Source: Branchiostoma belcheri (Eukaryota > Chordata > Leptocardii > Amphioxiformes > Branchiostomatidae). From it: a stretch of DNA of 64,000 bases. Numbering within the stretch: the first letter of the stretch is position 1; each line of letters begins with the position of its first letter. The translations under genes were made by a program, and so were the position numbers. The notes below the pieces were generated by a model, which was not told the origin of the DNA, did no database searches, and saw nothing but the letters and a program-made list of their open reading frames with translations. Positions 42,850-57,800 of this stretch are shown here, one piece after another. Location: contig NW_017804487.1 in NCBI RefSeq assembly GCF_001625305.1, forward strand, positions 1,269,023 through 1,333,022. The letters run 5' to 3'.

Positions 42850-45800
42850 ATGGCCGACGAGTCAGCAGACGACGTTTGGAACCCTCAAGAACAAGTTTTC
42901 CACAACGCTGTGAGGGAGTATGTTGTAAGTCAGATTTTCATACATTTTTGGTGCAAATGTGTCTTTTTTTATGTAGATGAAGTAATCGTGTGGCGTATGT
43001 CTACAATATCGCTATGATTTGGATCTAAAATGTCTGCACATTTTGTTTACATAAACTATGCACCGTGAACACCCCCAGGCAAGAAAACGGCCGGGCTTGA
43101 CATAACTTGTCGTGTTACATTTTTGTACAGATTTTACAGAATCTTTCAACCATTCCAAACAATTATCTCTCAGTGCGTCTGTAGACAAGCAAACTCATAA
43201 ACTACGTGACCTTTCAAGAAAAGGACTGCAGGGTCACCGAATTTGCTTCACAATTCTTTCAGTTTCAAAAGGATGTTCTACGTAACTACTAGTATAATTT
43301 TTCATTGATCCACTTTTTTGGGAGCTATTAAAAACTTGACCTCAACTCTTCCGTCCCAAATAAATGGAATTTCACACCGAAGCCACAGTTAGCTGGAGAT
43401 ATAGCAAGTAAAAGAGAGATCACATTGCCAAAAAGAAGAAAAACAGAACTGGTGGTCTTCAGTGGCAAGTACACACAATCTTTACATTACAGAGTATTAT
43501 GTACATGTTAGTTTTTAAAGTACACATCACCCAGTCAGTTCAATGCCACCTGCCTGCTTGTTTTTCTCTATCACTCAGATACAGACTTATACAGTTGTAT
43601 CTTCTTTTCTTATTTTCATGGATCTCTCAGATTTTATTATATATTTTTTGTGGTAGACCCTGCAAGGAAAAACTACTGGAATCTACATTGACCTTAATTT
43701 GATTACCAGAAGTTTTGGGTTGGTTTTAATGCCCACGATCATTATAATGATCATTCTAGCATACTCATTTTCTCATGAGTGGAGTGAGGAAAGTTGTGTA
43801 AAGTGCCTTTCCCAAGGGCACAAGATTGGTGACAAGGTAGGGTTCGAACCCGGGACCTCTTAGTTCCAAGCCGAACACGTTACCGCTGCACCACACGACC
43901 CCACACGACAAGTTTTTTGTTTTATGTTTCTCCAATACGTAGTCCCTGATTGTAGTTTGCATGTACTATTCCTATGGGACTATCTCACCTTTTTGCAATT
44001 GTGTCGAGAAGAAAATATTGTCATTCAGCCTTTGAATATGATGTCATTATTTACAATACAAATCTTAAAGATTTATCTATACAATGATTGGACCAGTACC
44101 ATAACTTGGCATGTAATTCCATAAAATTAGGCCAAGGAAAAAAAATGTTGTGTTTCCTGTTTCAGTCCAGAAAAAATTAGGGTCGGTAGGTAGGGATTAT
44201 CTTATTTTATTTTTATTTTTATTTTTTTTTAGACTTTGCTGATTGCTGTGTTTATATAAGCAGAACATGATGAAAAATCGATTGTGCAATATTATATTTC
44301 ATCACTCAGGTACTCAGGTGTCAGATCATGGAGCTTTAAACGGTCGATCAGCTCGAAGAACTTAACAGATGTCCCTAGCCCTTGCAGGGCTAAATTCAGA
44401 TTCAGGTCCTGATTCAAGTCTACAGGTTTTCAGGGTTCTCCCAGGGATTTGGGAGAAAAAAAGGAAACAAAAAGAATTCTAAAGAAAAAAAATTAATCTG
44501 CACAAAATTTTAAATTGGTTTCTATCCCTTTGTTTGCCTAAAAATCGATAGTGTGATTGTATCAATTTGAACCCCCAAAAAATTAGCTAAATCGGCGATT
44601 TAAGGTTATTGCGCAATGGACGTGCCCTATAACCTTCAACCGTTTGGGGGTCATGCAGGCGTCAACAGCACCCTCCCCCATGCCTTGCCAGTCCGTTTTC
44701 GTGGGCAAATTTCTGCTTTTTTAGAGGTTTTGCGACCTAAAAACTCACATCAGAGGAAAAATACACCACAGACGACATTTTCATGGTAAATATCGATAAA
44801 TGGACCAGGCATTTTTCTGTCCCGTTGCCAATTTTGCTGATTTTCGCCATGTGCTTATAATTTGTTTACGTCGATAGCTACCTTTCCTCGTCGGTTTTAT
44901 GGGCAAATTTCCGCTTTTTTAGGCGTTTTGGGACTAAAAGACCGACAAAGGGGGAAAAATAAATCATATACATTATTTTTATGAGAAATACTGCTATCAT
45001 GGACCAGACATTTTTCTTTCGCGTTGCCGAATTTTTGCGGCCGCCGCATGCTGATGGTGCAGTACGGTAGGGAATTTTCTACGATTAGTTCGTAAATGTA
45101 TCGGCTTTTAAACTTATTTTCGGAGTCGATGGCTTTGTTTTACAAACAAATCAGACAAATTATTAGCGTTGTTTACACGACTTCAAAACGCTAGCGGGGC
45201 GCCCGATGTTCCACCAATGACAGCGATTCTCTCGGTAGCGTCGTGCAAAATGTTTTGGTTCAGCAATATGCAGGGGTCCACACAAAAATAAGGCTAGGGT
45301 CGGCGGTTTTTTTTAGGGTCGGTCGGGAAACAGGAAACACAACATTTATTTTCCTAGGCCTTACTGTCGTCTTAGACCTAAGGCCCATATTTATCTGTTT
45401 TGCGTACCAGGGGAATTTGAAACTGCTTAATGAATTCTGCTAAGGCCACACCGACTTAATTTTATGGATGACATCCTCAGAGTCAGAAGATCCCCAAACT
45501 AGTGCGCGCGGGCGAATAAAAAAAATTCCGGCCAAAAATGAAAATGCTAAACCACAGGAATACAAAGCTGGTATTATGAATTTGTGGTAGTACTTACCGA
45601 CGTATACAACTAGCTGGCAAATGCTGGCTTTTTGCGGAATTTATGAATCGACACTGTACGTATGTACTGAGTTCTTGGGTCTGGAGCTTCGGTAGCCTGG
45701 GTGCCCGGCTCCGCATTGTCGCTAACTTACTATCATGGACTACCCAGGCCTAGAGCCAGGACAGAGCCTCGGTGGACGCTATCTTTTTTTTTTTGAGAAC

Positions 45801-48800
45801 AGGCGAAAATCAATGCGCACACGGATGTCATCCATAAAATTAAGGTGGTGTGGCCTAGTACTAGTGTAATGTAATTATTCTAGCTCAAACATAAGGGTCA
45901 CATGTCCCATCCCTGATTCATTCTTTATATGGAAGTCAGAATTCTATCTGTGCCATGTGTATATCACAAGGCCCTGTCTAACCATTCAAAGCCAGACTCC
46001 ATTGATTTTTCAATCACATTGGACTTTTACTGCAGCTGTGTCCTTGAGTTGTAGTAATAATGTGAAAATTATTCTGTGTTTTATCATAACATAATTGTAG
46101 TGTTCTCGGTTACGAATTATGCATGATGATTTCCACATTGGATTATTGCTCATAAATCAAATATGCAGCATAATTTGTAACTGAATCTGCAGACAATCAG
46201 ATTTTGTGGGCTGAATATGCATTACACAAAATTAAAATTCATCTGAAAAGGATATATTCATTCAATCATTGGATGACTGACTGTGTAAAAGATATACCTG
46301 CTGTAGATTAATTTTCACACAATCCTTACCCCATTTTATGTTATATATTTCATATATCTACACACCAGGAAATATTAATAGTCATATTGTCTACTTTTGG
46401 GTCAAGCACCTTGCTTTATTCTACAAGGCTCGAAATTCATTTTTGAGAATAGGTGCACTGGTGAACCCAACCTAAAAATTTAGGTGCACAAAATTTTTTT
46501 TTTATGGTCCTCCTCTACGCTTGAATCTAAAATGGGAGATAACTTCAGAATCTTACACAAGAACTACAACAAAGATTTTGTTATTTTTCTGACGCTAAAG
46601 AAGTTAGATGCCAAGAATATCCTGCATACTATTATTTAATATGTACAAAAATACCTACAAAAATATATGGGTGCACCAGCGCACCCACAGAAAAGAATTG
46701 GGTGCACAGAAAAGTTTTGGGTGCACTAAGGTGCACATGCACCCAGTATTTCGAGCCCTTTTATATCTTAATGTACAGACAGGACCTGGCCATTTTCAGA
46801 TAAAGTTACAATTCCCAAAGGGTCACTGCTGTAGGTCAATTGACCAGATTAACAGAATAGATATAACAGCAATCCGGTAATTCCAGTAAAAAGGCATTCT
46901 TTGAGTGTAACCTAAAGCTATATAAAACCATGAGAATACAACCTAAGATTTGCTGCTTGCTGGTCAGGGCTCAAAATTAAAGGTGGTCCAATGGCTACTG
47001 ACCACTAAAATTTAGGCTGGGACAACTAAAAGACAGAGCCTGAAAGACACCTTGGGGCATTTTTGCTACAATAGAAAAATAATCAACATCAGAATGTAAG
47101 CCCTTCTTTTGTTTATCAGGTACACATCCCTGAGCTTTTGGATGAAAAGAAGTCCCCCTGAATTTCCTGTCTACATAAGCAAAACAAAGTTGACTTCAAG
47201 TTGAAGTCATACAATTCTTCCCCAAAAAACAGGTTGGGACAGTTCATCCTCACTTCGGGACAATTGAAATTTATTTTTGGTACAGTGCTGGGACAATAGG
47301 AAGAAAAGTTTATTTCGAGGCCAGTGGCTGTTACTGGAAGGCTTGAGAAAAAACGTATTACTAAGTTTTGATAAGACAGTCCCAGCTAGTCTAGAGGAAA
47401 ACTGAATCCAAACAGGCTACCCAAAGCCAGGACCTTCTGTTGTCCATTCCACCCACCAGTTGTTAAGTAATCATGGTTATTGTAGTGGATGTACAGGTAA
47501 TTGTTTTGATAATCACAGGATTTTGTACCTAGGCTGTTGTGGTTTTTCACTTGACTTGGCATGTACAGTCAGTACAGCCAGTAGTGGTGCCCAGTCACCA
47601 ATCTTCTCACATGAGTTGGATCAAAGAATTATGCCAGCAATCATGGTGACTGGAAGATCATACATGTATGTAATAGTAAAAATAAGAATTGATTGCTGCT
47701 TATTAAAATGATCCTTGCTATTGACTATGGCCCCTCATTAGGAGAATGCGTGATACATGTACCTACATGTATCAGGGCTCAAAATACCCATGTGCAATAT
47801 GCAAAAAATGCATGTATGATTTTAAAGATTTTGCACATAGAAGTATTTTGAATGTGCAATTTTCCGAAAATAACGAATAATTACCTGTATATATATACAT
47901 GTATGTGTGCGCTGTTTTTTTTTCTTGAAAATTGAAACATCATGCAAATAAATACACACATATGATATAGCATTGTTTATGTTTTGTCTCTTATTCTTAA
48001 TATATGTATCATAAACTCCTGTGTGCTGTAGCAGGCTAAGAAGGTAAATATACAGTAAAAAAATTGCAAACCAACTAAATATAATTCTGCTAGTAAATTT
48101 CTCAAATTGCACCTAAAATTTTTGCGAACGTGCAATTTTGCACGTACTTGAACAAAGTAATTTGAACCCTGCCTATACATAGTCATTAACCTCAAGGTCC
48201 GACATCTGGCATGTTTGTATAGTAGTAGTAACAATAGGCCTGAGGGTGTGTCCAGGTGTTCTTGCTGACTTGCTCATTGTCCAATAAATCACAACAACCC
48301 AAACACTTCTGTTGTCAAGTGTTCCAACATGTTTACTGAAGTATTGTTAGAGAACATGCATTGTGCCATTCATAGTGTGTACGAGTGTACATTCTGATAT
48401 GCATCATTAGAACAAAGTTCATCATCATAGGTAGTGCTGTGTACCTAAACCCACATTTAGGTTCAGGTCCGGATTCAAGTCCAGAGGTTTAGGTTCAGTT
48501 CCGGACTTGTAAGTCCAGACCTAAACCCATGGCAGATACAAAATTGTACGTTGGCAAATTTGCAATGTTGTACATGTCTGGACAAAACTTTGGCCACATG
48601 ACATGGAGGCCGACACTTGGCAATGCCCAATGCCCATGTTTTCTTCATTTTGCAGCAAAGATTTTGCAATCTATGGAAGGTTTTAGGTGGTTTGGAAAGA
48701 AAAGTGGTATATATATATATGTGAAATGGTCTTTTATGGTAATAAGTCCGGACTCGGTTCTTGACTTTTAGGTTTTTTTGGACTTGAACCTAAACATTCT

Positions 48801-51800
48801 TACAAGTCCGGATCCAAGTCCAGTGAACCGGTACACAGCACTTATCATACTTGTTATGGCAATTTTTTTTCTTAAAGCAACAACAAAGTCCAAAATTTTG
48901 TACATTGTACCAGCAGGAAGCTTGGAAAAGTCTACAATATAATATCTCTAGATACAGTAAATGTGATGTGATCTGTAATCAAAATTAATGATTGCTAAAT
49001 ACAGTTTTAATGATCTACGGAAAAACTAAAAGTTTTGAGAAGTGGTCACTAAATGTGCTGAAAACATAAGGAAGAAGTGCACGTAAAATTTTGATAATGT
49101 TTTTTTGTGCTTTGTTAATGTAGCATGGGGCAACCCCATGTACAATGTAGTCGACCTACTAACCTATTTACCAGCTATTTATTGAATGAGTCATTGTTTA
49201 TTCAGGCAACATTGAACTCACAGTCAGCATATTCAGACTTGGACATTGAACCATTGTGGGTGGAGACTTTTCATTGATTTATCTAAAATACCTGTTTGGT
49301 CTTAAAAACATCAGGAGGCTAGGTTTTGCTAGGAACAGCATTCTGCACAGTGAAAGTTCTAGGAGTTTGTTGGCTCTACACTGTTTACTTTAGTTAATCT
49401 ATGGCAGCTGTGGTCTGGTAAAATGTAGCTGTTATCTGATGGCTACCAGTCAGTAACAGAAGTGTCCAAATACGCCCTAGTACTAGTACACATGTCAGTA
49501 CACAACTCATGTAACAAGACTTAGTGATATAATACATACAAAACTGATAGGAGAAAGACAAATAATCAGTGGTATGAGTTTGATTAACTGAGATTGTGAT
49601 AACTGTCATTGCAAATTGCCTAGTAAAATATGTTTTATTTATATCATACCCAGGCTGCGATAACGTTCGATAACGGGTTCCGAACCGAGCCGTATTTTAC
49701 GGTACGGCCCGGAACCAGTTATCGAATGCTTCCATGGCTTCCATAAAACGATTCGAACACGTTTCGCCCTAACCGCGTGTGCCCCTTTCGAAAATTCGAA
49801 TACAGAATCCGGACGTTGGAATTGATGTTGTTGCATTTTAGTGCTTTAAGTGGCACCAACTTTTGGCTCATCTTGCATTTAAACTAATTTAAATTAAAGG
49901 CGTGTTGTTTTGGGTGGGTGTGTATTCCGCATCGCCCTCGGTCCCGGCCCTCCCGCGAGTTGGATCGCCCTCCAGCCTGCGGCCGTCGGGCAATCCGGCC
50001 CGCGGTAGAGCCAATACCTTGGGCGATACGGAATACCCCGTGTTGTATTCTATATTTACGCACCAACTTCAACCTAGTATTAGAAATATGCTTGACCTGC
50101 AGTGTAATATTGCTATTTTATTACATAATGTAAATCCAGGCTTTAGTGGTACAGTATGTCTGCTATGGGAGTCTGAAATAATATTAGCCTGAAGGCAGTT
50201 AGGCCTAAGAAAAAAATATTGTGTTTCCTGTTTCAGTCCTGAAAAAATTAGGGTTGGTAGGTAGGGATTATCTTTTTTTTTCCTTTCTTTTTTTATAAGA
50301 CTTTGGCTAGCTGGTTGAACTTATACAATACAGAGTAACAAAGTAAAACTTGCATGAGGTCAATGTTGAGTATTTGAAAACTGATTGTACAGTGTTTCAT
50401 CATTCAGGTGTCAGATCATGGAGCTAGAAACAGTTGATCAGCTCGAAAAATTGATGTTCCTTGCTGGGGGACCAACCAAAAAAAGGCTAGAGTCAACAGC
50501 TTTTTCTAGGGTCGGCAGCTTTTTCTAGGGTCGGTCGGGAAACAGAAACACAACATTTTTTTCCTAGGCCTTATAAAGATTAGCAATTTGCTCTCTTACC
50601 CAGGGTGTTGATGTTACCTGTCCCTCTTGTTCCCAGATCTCCCTGCTGCTGTTCATGGCCCTGTATGGCATCTCCTTCATCGTGACGACTAAGTTCAGGA
50701 AACGGTCAGAGAGAGACGACTTCTATCAGGCTGATGACGATGCCTGGGTATACAGAATATCGTAAGTACATACACCATGTTTGTTTCCTTGACTGTTGCA
50801 GCATGTTCACAATAAGTGCTGTATCGCTCTATCTCACACACATACACGCACGTGCGCGCGCGAGCATGCATACACACACACATACTATCCGGTATATGGG
50901 TCAGTTGTTGAGTTGATCTCATAGTAGGGTTAAGCAGGGCAAGAAACTAAAGGTCCAATGACCACTGACCACTAAAATTTAGGCTGGTACAACTAAAAAG
51001 ACACTTGGGTCATTTTTGGGACAATAGAAAAAGAAATGTCGGCCCTTATTTTTTGTTTATCAGGCACACGTCCCAGCTTTTGGATCAGATTCTGTAAAAG
51101 TCCCCCCAAATTTCCTGTCTACTCTGAAATTTATAGTGCACCTGGGAGTGAACAAAAGCAAAATAAAGTTGACTTCAAGTTGAAGTCATACAATACTTCC
51201 AAAAAATAGGTTGGGACAGTTCATCCTCACTTCAGGACAATCAAAATTTATTTTTGGGACAGTGCTGGGACAATAGGAAGTAAAGTTTTAAAGTTTTGAG
51301 GCCAGAGTCATACTTGTTTATTACCTTCGCCAAGAAGGTTATGTTTTCGTGGCCGTGTGTCTGTGTGTCTGTCTGTGTGTCTGTCTGTCTGTCAACAGCA
51401 TAACTTGAGAAAGCTTAGATGGATTATCTTGATATTTGGTAGGTGGGTAGGTCTTAATGAGACCTGGAAATGATTAGATTTTGGACCCCCTAGCGACTTG
51501 CTATGGTACTGCAGCTAAACTTCCGGTTTTGATATCTCATGATCTAGACATGCTGGGGTGACGAAATTTGGATGGTAGGTAGCCCTCATGCTGGGGGAAG
51601 AAGTTACATGAGTTTGGGCCCCCTAGTGGCTTGCTCAGGAACTGCAGGGCTATCTATTTGAAAATATTCAAAAGAGGATAACTCAAGAACTGGTGGACGT
51701 ATCGTCGTGATTTTTGGTATGTAGGTAGCTCAAGTGACGCTTGACATAATTATGTGACAATTATGCAAATCTGGATCTAATTTGCATAATTAATGGGGAA

Positions 51801-54800
51801 ATTCTATAAATCAGGTTTATTACATTATAGGACTATTCAAGCTTGTGACATATGTAATTGAGAACGAGAGAAACACAGGCAGATATTGATGATGTAAATT
51901 AACACCTAATTTGCATAATTAATGAGAAAATGTTATAATTCCATAATGCTAACCTCCTGGAATTTCATACTTGGGGTATTTGAAAGTTAAGTGAAGGTGA
52001 ACATCATTAAACATATTGTATATAACTTATTCAAATAAGGACCTCATTTGCATAATTTATGAGGAAATGATAGAATGGCTTTCTTTGTTAAGATAAGGCT
52101 GTCTTTTGATGGAGAATATGATCAACTATATAATACAATATTATATAAAATATATTATAATATAAATATAATACAAATAAGGATTTCATTTGCATAATCA
52201 GAAGGAATCATCTTTGTCAGTCATAAAGATTAACATCAGTTGGCGAAGGTATGAGATCGTGGAACTCTAGTTATGTTTGTGTTTACTTGTTTATGTTTAC
52301 AGGTTGTGGATCTGTACCTTCACCCTGGCCGTGTCGGCGGCCGCTGTGCTGCTGCTCCCCATCTCCATCATCAGTAATGAGATCCTGCTCATCTACCCCA
52401 AGAGCTGGTACATGAAATGGCTCAACAGTTCTCTTATCCATGGTAAGACTTGGACCCGATTTGCATGAGGGCCCAAAACTGATCATAGTAAGGCCTAGGA
52501 AAAAATATTGATATTGAAAATAAAAGTGAGTTTGGATTTTCAAGCCTTCAAAAATGCAATTTCCCACATTTTGAGAGGCAAATCATTGTTTTGCATAACC
52601 GTCCGGTAAACCGCCTTTAGGCGTAACACACCAGGTTTGTACATGCGCGTACTAATATGTACAAGCTGCATAAGACCAGACTGTAAGGTTTGAACCACTC
52701 ACACCGGGAAGGTCCCCTACTCTTTTTGATAAGTGCGTTGGGTTCTTTACCGTGCGTGGGGTATGGCCCCTAACCGAAGCTTTTTTTTGAGGTACTCATT
52801 TCCACCTTAGTGAAGTGAGACAAGCTGTGTAAATTGCCTTCCCCAAGGGCACAAGAACGGTGACATGGGCAGGATTCGAACCCGCAACCTCTTGGGTGTG
52901 AGCCGAATGCACTACCAACTGTGCCACATGACTCAACGTGGTGTTTAGTGTGGTTGTCTGTGAAATTCAGAAATTGACGGAAAAACTGGTGCTGGCGAGA
53001 GCCCTGACACAAATTTACATCAAGAATGTACATTCAGGCTCACTAATGGTTTGTTTTCTTCCCACAGGTCTATGGAATCATGTATTCCTGTTTTCCAACC
53101 TGTCTCTGTTCATCTTGATGCCGTTTGCATACTTCTTCACCGAGTCAGAAGGTTTCATGGGGTCCAAAAAGGTAATATATGGAGTCATATGGAAATCCTT
53201 GTACAGTGATGATGAACTATAATTTCATGCACATTGAAGTACAAAGTTATATATCTTTCTAAATTGCAGTTGTTTGTTCACTTATTGTTATGGTTACAGT
53301 TAGATGCCATTGAAAAGACAACATTGCTTGATTGCTTGCCAAAGTCGTGTAATAATATTTATCAAACTAGATAACATATATCTTTAAATTTGATCTATAC
53401 TCTATATTATTTCCCCCGGGGAAGGAGACAGCGCCTTGTTTTGCATAACCGGTAAACCGCCTTTAGTTTAAGTGTTTGTTTTGCTATTGGGCTGTAGATG
53501 ATGCATGTTCTTTTGTTTTTATTGTATATGTGTTTTCGGTCGGGAAAATGGTGCCTATTGGTGGCCCCGAAACACCCCTTTGAGCGTGAAAATGGTCGCA
53601 ACCGTTGACCTTTGGTGTGTTTAAAGTATCATAGGTCGGGTCTACTTGCATGACCTTTCGCACAGAGGGGTGTCCGGTCTCGATACATTCTTTGTTTAAA
53701 AATATGCACCAAAACGCTGTTTTCCAGGGCTGCATAGCCAGATTCAGTGAAAATATGCACAATTCAAAGAACCTTTGGTGAAAATATATATTTCTTTGTG
53801 TATTTATGGTGTTTTTTGACTTCCTGTTGATGATGATGATTTTTTTTCCGTAGGGTATCATGGCGCGTGTGTATGAGACATTTGTAGTACTGTTCCTGTT
53901 GGGAGTGTTAGTGGTAGGACTGGTGTGGGTGGCCTCAGCACTACTGGACCAAGACACAGCCAGTCGGGAGTCACTCCTCAGTAAGTCCTGTATATGTCTG
54001 CATACTCAAATATTAGGCCAAACCAATTTAATTTGTTGGTTCTCGGATTTTTTTAGAAAAAATATGAAGCGTAAGGGCAAAAAAAATTAAAAAAATATAA
54101 ACAGGTCTAGGCATCCTATTATATAGCCCCAAATGCTACGGTCACTGTGATAACACTAGCAGTCTTGGTAGTACTTTTTCTTGAAGTGACTCTTTGTGTT
54201 CTCATCACTAATATTAGAATATCTGAAAAGTTAGTTATTTGAGAGGCTCTTACTTAAAAGTTTTATTTGAGGCATTATTTATGCTTGTGTGAGATAGTTC
54301 AGAAGTATATTCTAGTGATTTATACGAAGCAGTAATAGTATGATTTTAAAAAACCAATCATACAGGAAATTTGTTTCAAACGTTTATTTCAAATCTATGT
54401 TACTATTACAGTATTAACTAGAGTTGGGTACCTAAATGTATCAGAGGTTTAGTTACAGGTCTGGACACCAACTTCATACCTGTACCTGAACAACTTTACA
54501 AGTTTAATATAATAATAACACATTCATCTGAACTTCTTAAAATACAATGGAAACAGTTGTAAACTTGGCCAAATCTTTCTTCAAGACAAACAGAACCTGA
54601 GGTGACCTTTGATTGTCTTGAAGTTCTTAGTTGTTGCTGCAAATACGTTACACAACAGTTCTTGACTAACTTAAGATAGCTCTAAATCTTTGTGACGTAT
54701 TTAGTTGTAAAACACAATTTGTCTGATGAACATGATACAAAATGCATATGATTGGACTGTTGAGTTTCTGTATGGAATGTACAGCAAAATTACTTCTATT

Positions 54801-57800
54801 TGCCATGGATGTAGTTGGTCGAACAGTGGACACGAATCCTGTGAACACAACTCTTTCCCCTGTATGATACAGCACTAACCCTGTGTCCACACTGATCCAG
54901 TGTCATGTTTCCAATCAGTCACCACCACATCTCCACCTGGTGACACAGTAACAGCCTGGGGACTGTTCATAGTCCACTTCCAATGACACACAGAAATCTG
55001 CCCTGACTGTCAAACATTTTCACACAACTATTTCCACTGTCAGCCACAATGATGTTTCCCTTCCCAACAACACAAATGCCCTGAGGATCTTTCAGCTGGC
55101 TTTCATTAGATCCCTTAGTCCCAAACTTGAACTTGAAGTTCCCCTCTCTGTCCAAGATATGGACACAGTGATTGTTGGCATCAGTGACCAGAATGTTCCC
55201 CTCCCCATCCACAGTGACATATCGTGGGTGCCAAGGCTCTGGTGACCTATGACCTTCCCCGTATGTCCCCACCTCAGAACCATCTTGGTTAAACACTCGA
55301 AGTCGACCATTCTGCCCATCATACTCTGTAACAATTACCTGTTCTGTTGCCATAGATACAGTTATGCCACGGAGGTATCCAACTTGTGGCAGATCTATTT
55401 TGACCAAACAGGTGCCTTCCCTGGAATACTGCACTACATGCTTACCACTCACCACCCACAGGTTGTCATTTCTATCTACAGCAACATCAACTGGTTCTAC
55501 ATGTAACTTTTCCCCAGTTTCCCCTGGCAGAGTTGTTGTGAACTCTCTGATATAAACACCATCCATTGTGAACACCTGGATTCTGTCATTAAACCAATCA
55601 GTAATGTAAACCTCATTGTCTTGAGAGACAGCTACTCTCAAAGCACCTTTAAATTCCCCCCTACCTGATCCCCTTCCCCCAAACCTGACTTTCCTCATCC
55701 ATAGTTGTCCCACCCTGATTGGTCTGACTTTTGTACCTTCAACTTTTAATTTCCTTTTAGGCTGAACCACTGACTGTTTAATATATCCGGTATTTGTGGC
55801 TATAGACATATCCTTGTAATGTTGGTCTAACAAGGTTTGTAATGGATCTTTTTGCTGACTTCTACCTTCTACTGGTTGCTTGGCAGTCAGCAGCTTCTCT
55901 ATTCTGGCCTTCATGTTCTCGTTGGTCTCCTGAAGCTGTTGTATTTTCTCGTTCATTTCTGCCTGCTGTTTCAGGTGTTTTTTCTCTGCTTTCTCATTCC
56001 TCTCTTTTAGCATCTTTACCACCTTTGTCACCTGCTCCATCGTCTTAAGATGAACTTTGGATTTCTCTTTAGCTGTTTTCACGACTGACTGCACTTGTCT
56101 GAAGTTGTCAGTCCCACTTGTATAGGACTGCTTTTCTTGACCAATCACAGCCAGGTCCAGGCCTCTCAGGCTGGAATGGTCCACTTGTCGACTGGGGGGT
56201 GACAGGTTGTCCATTGAAGTGGTATGGCCCAGTCCTGTTTATTAAGAATGATGTCATTAGTACAAAATGTACTTAAGTATTAGATGCCTGAGGCTATATT
56301 ATAGTTTTACTTTTGTGTTCCTTAGTAGTTTTTGTGCTAAAATTGATCAATTGTTGGAATTGTTTGTACATGTAGTTGATGTTGAAATAAACATCTACAT
56401 GTATCTATCAAAGAATAATGTATAATTTATTGCCCTTGTCCAATACAATAGCAGAAGAAAAATGGTGAATGCCGTCTAAAAGTTTCTACGCTTTTACCCT
56501 CATAACTGTGTGGTGACATCGTATCAGTTTAAATTTTTCCTGTAATAGTTTAAATTTATAAATTCAACTAAGTGAAATGAAACTAAATACTAGTAAGTTT
56601 AACACGTGGTTCTCACCTTGCCCCAATCTGTTTCGTACTCGCACATAGTCTTCATGCTTCACCTGGAGCCTCACGATCAGCTGGGCACCCTTGACCTTGT
56701 CCTGTAGGTCGTCTGAGATGAGGATGTGTGAGAGTTGTTGAGACAGGGTTCCCTCCCCCACCCTGTAGTGGTTGTGGTAGAACCTGTCCACATCAGTCTG
56801 GCGCAGGAACGTCAGGAGGAGGATGAATGATGCATCCAAAACTTTCTTCAGAAAAATCTTGTGTGTCAGAAGGACTTGCTGTGTTTCCTCGTAGCGCCTG
56901 GGGTCTTTCAGCACGTCTATGGTGAATAGTGTTCTCTCCAGTTCTTTGATCCGTTTGCTGATATAGACATCATCAGTCTCCACCCCAGTTGGTGGCCGCT
57001 CTGTTCCCAAGTTTAGATACACCGGAAGGTCTGAAAGGATTTACAATGTATCTTAACTTTGAGGAGTGAATTCATGCAGTCAATAATCTTGAGAGAGCTA
57101 GTCATTTCAGAAAATGGATGCAGAATCTACATTGTACATGTTGTTAAAATGGGTACGAAATACACAAACAAAAGTGCACTTATTATTAATAGAAATTTAT
57201 TTTTCTAGTTTTCTTAACATATACCTCGAAGTACAAACTTTCAATCATTGCTGATCAAGTGTTATTGTTATCATTAATTAAAATTAATCAATTAAAGGGA
57301 AATGAGGAATTTACCTTGCAGTTCATAGCTTCTTGCGGGCAACTTTCCCTTTTTATTTAACTCTGTTGGGAAAGTATGTTGAATTTTGTTTACAGGCAAT
57401 GTTGTCATAAATTAATATATATCTCTACATACATAAACATATATCTCTACTATTAAAATAGATATAAACAAATCTGATAAAGGCACATATACACCTGCCT
57501 GCCTACCTGCCTATATATACACATATTACACATTTCTTCAAAATTGTATTGTCTCATAATGAAAGTTCCATTTGTGAAACAAAAAAATGAATTAGCTCAA
57601 ATTAGTGTCATATCAAAAATAATGCCTATTACTACTTTCATATCAAGTGCATTAGCTGAAATTCTTCCTGTTCCTTTTTGTCAATTGCATTGATTCATAG
57701 TTGACATACAATGTAGTCATTTAATGAAAAGCTCATACCAGGATATTTGTCCTTCAGACTGTCCACAACATGTTGTAGCTCTGCCTCTTGTAGTGCCTCC

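Noticed and set aside
49918..50133. Arg/Pro-rich frames in the GC-rich island
   Set aside because: Explained by base composition; no splice sites or family resemblance.
52770..53033. Minus-strand frame over the SINE
   Set aside because: SINE heads often give short open frames; no domain.
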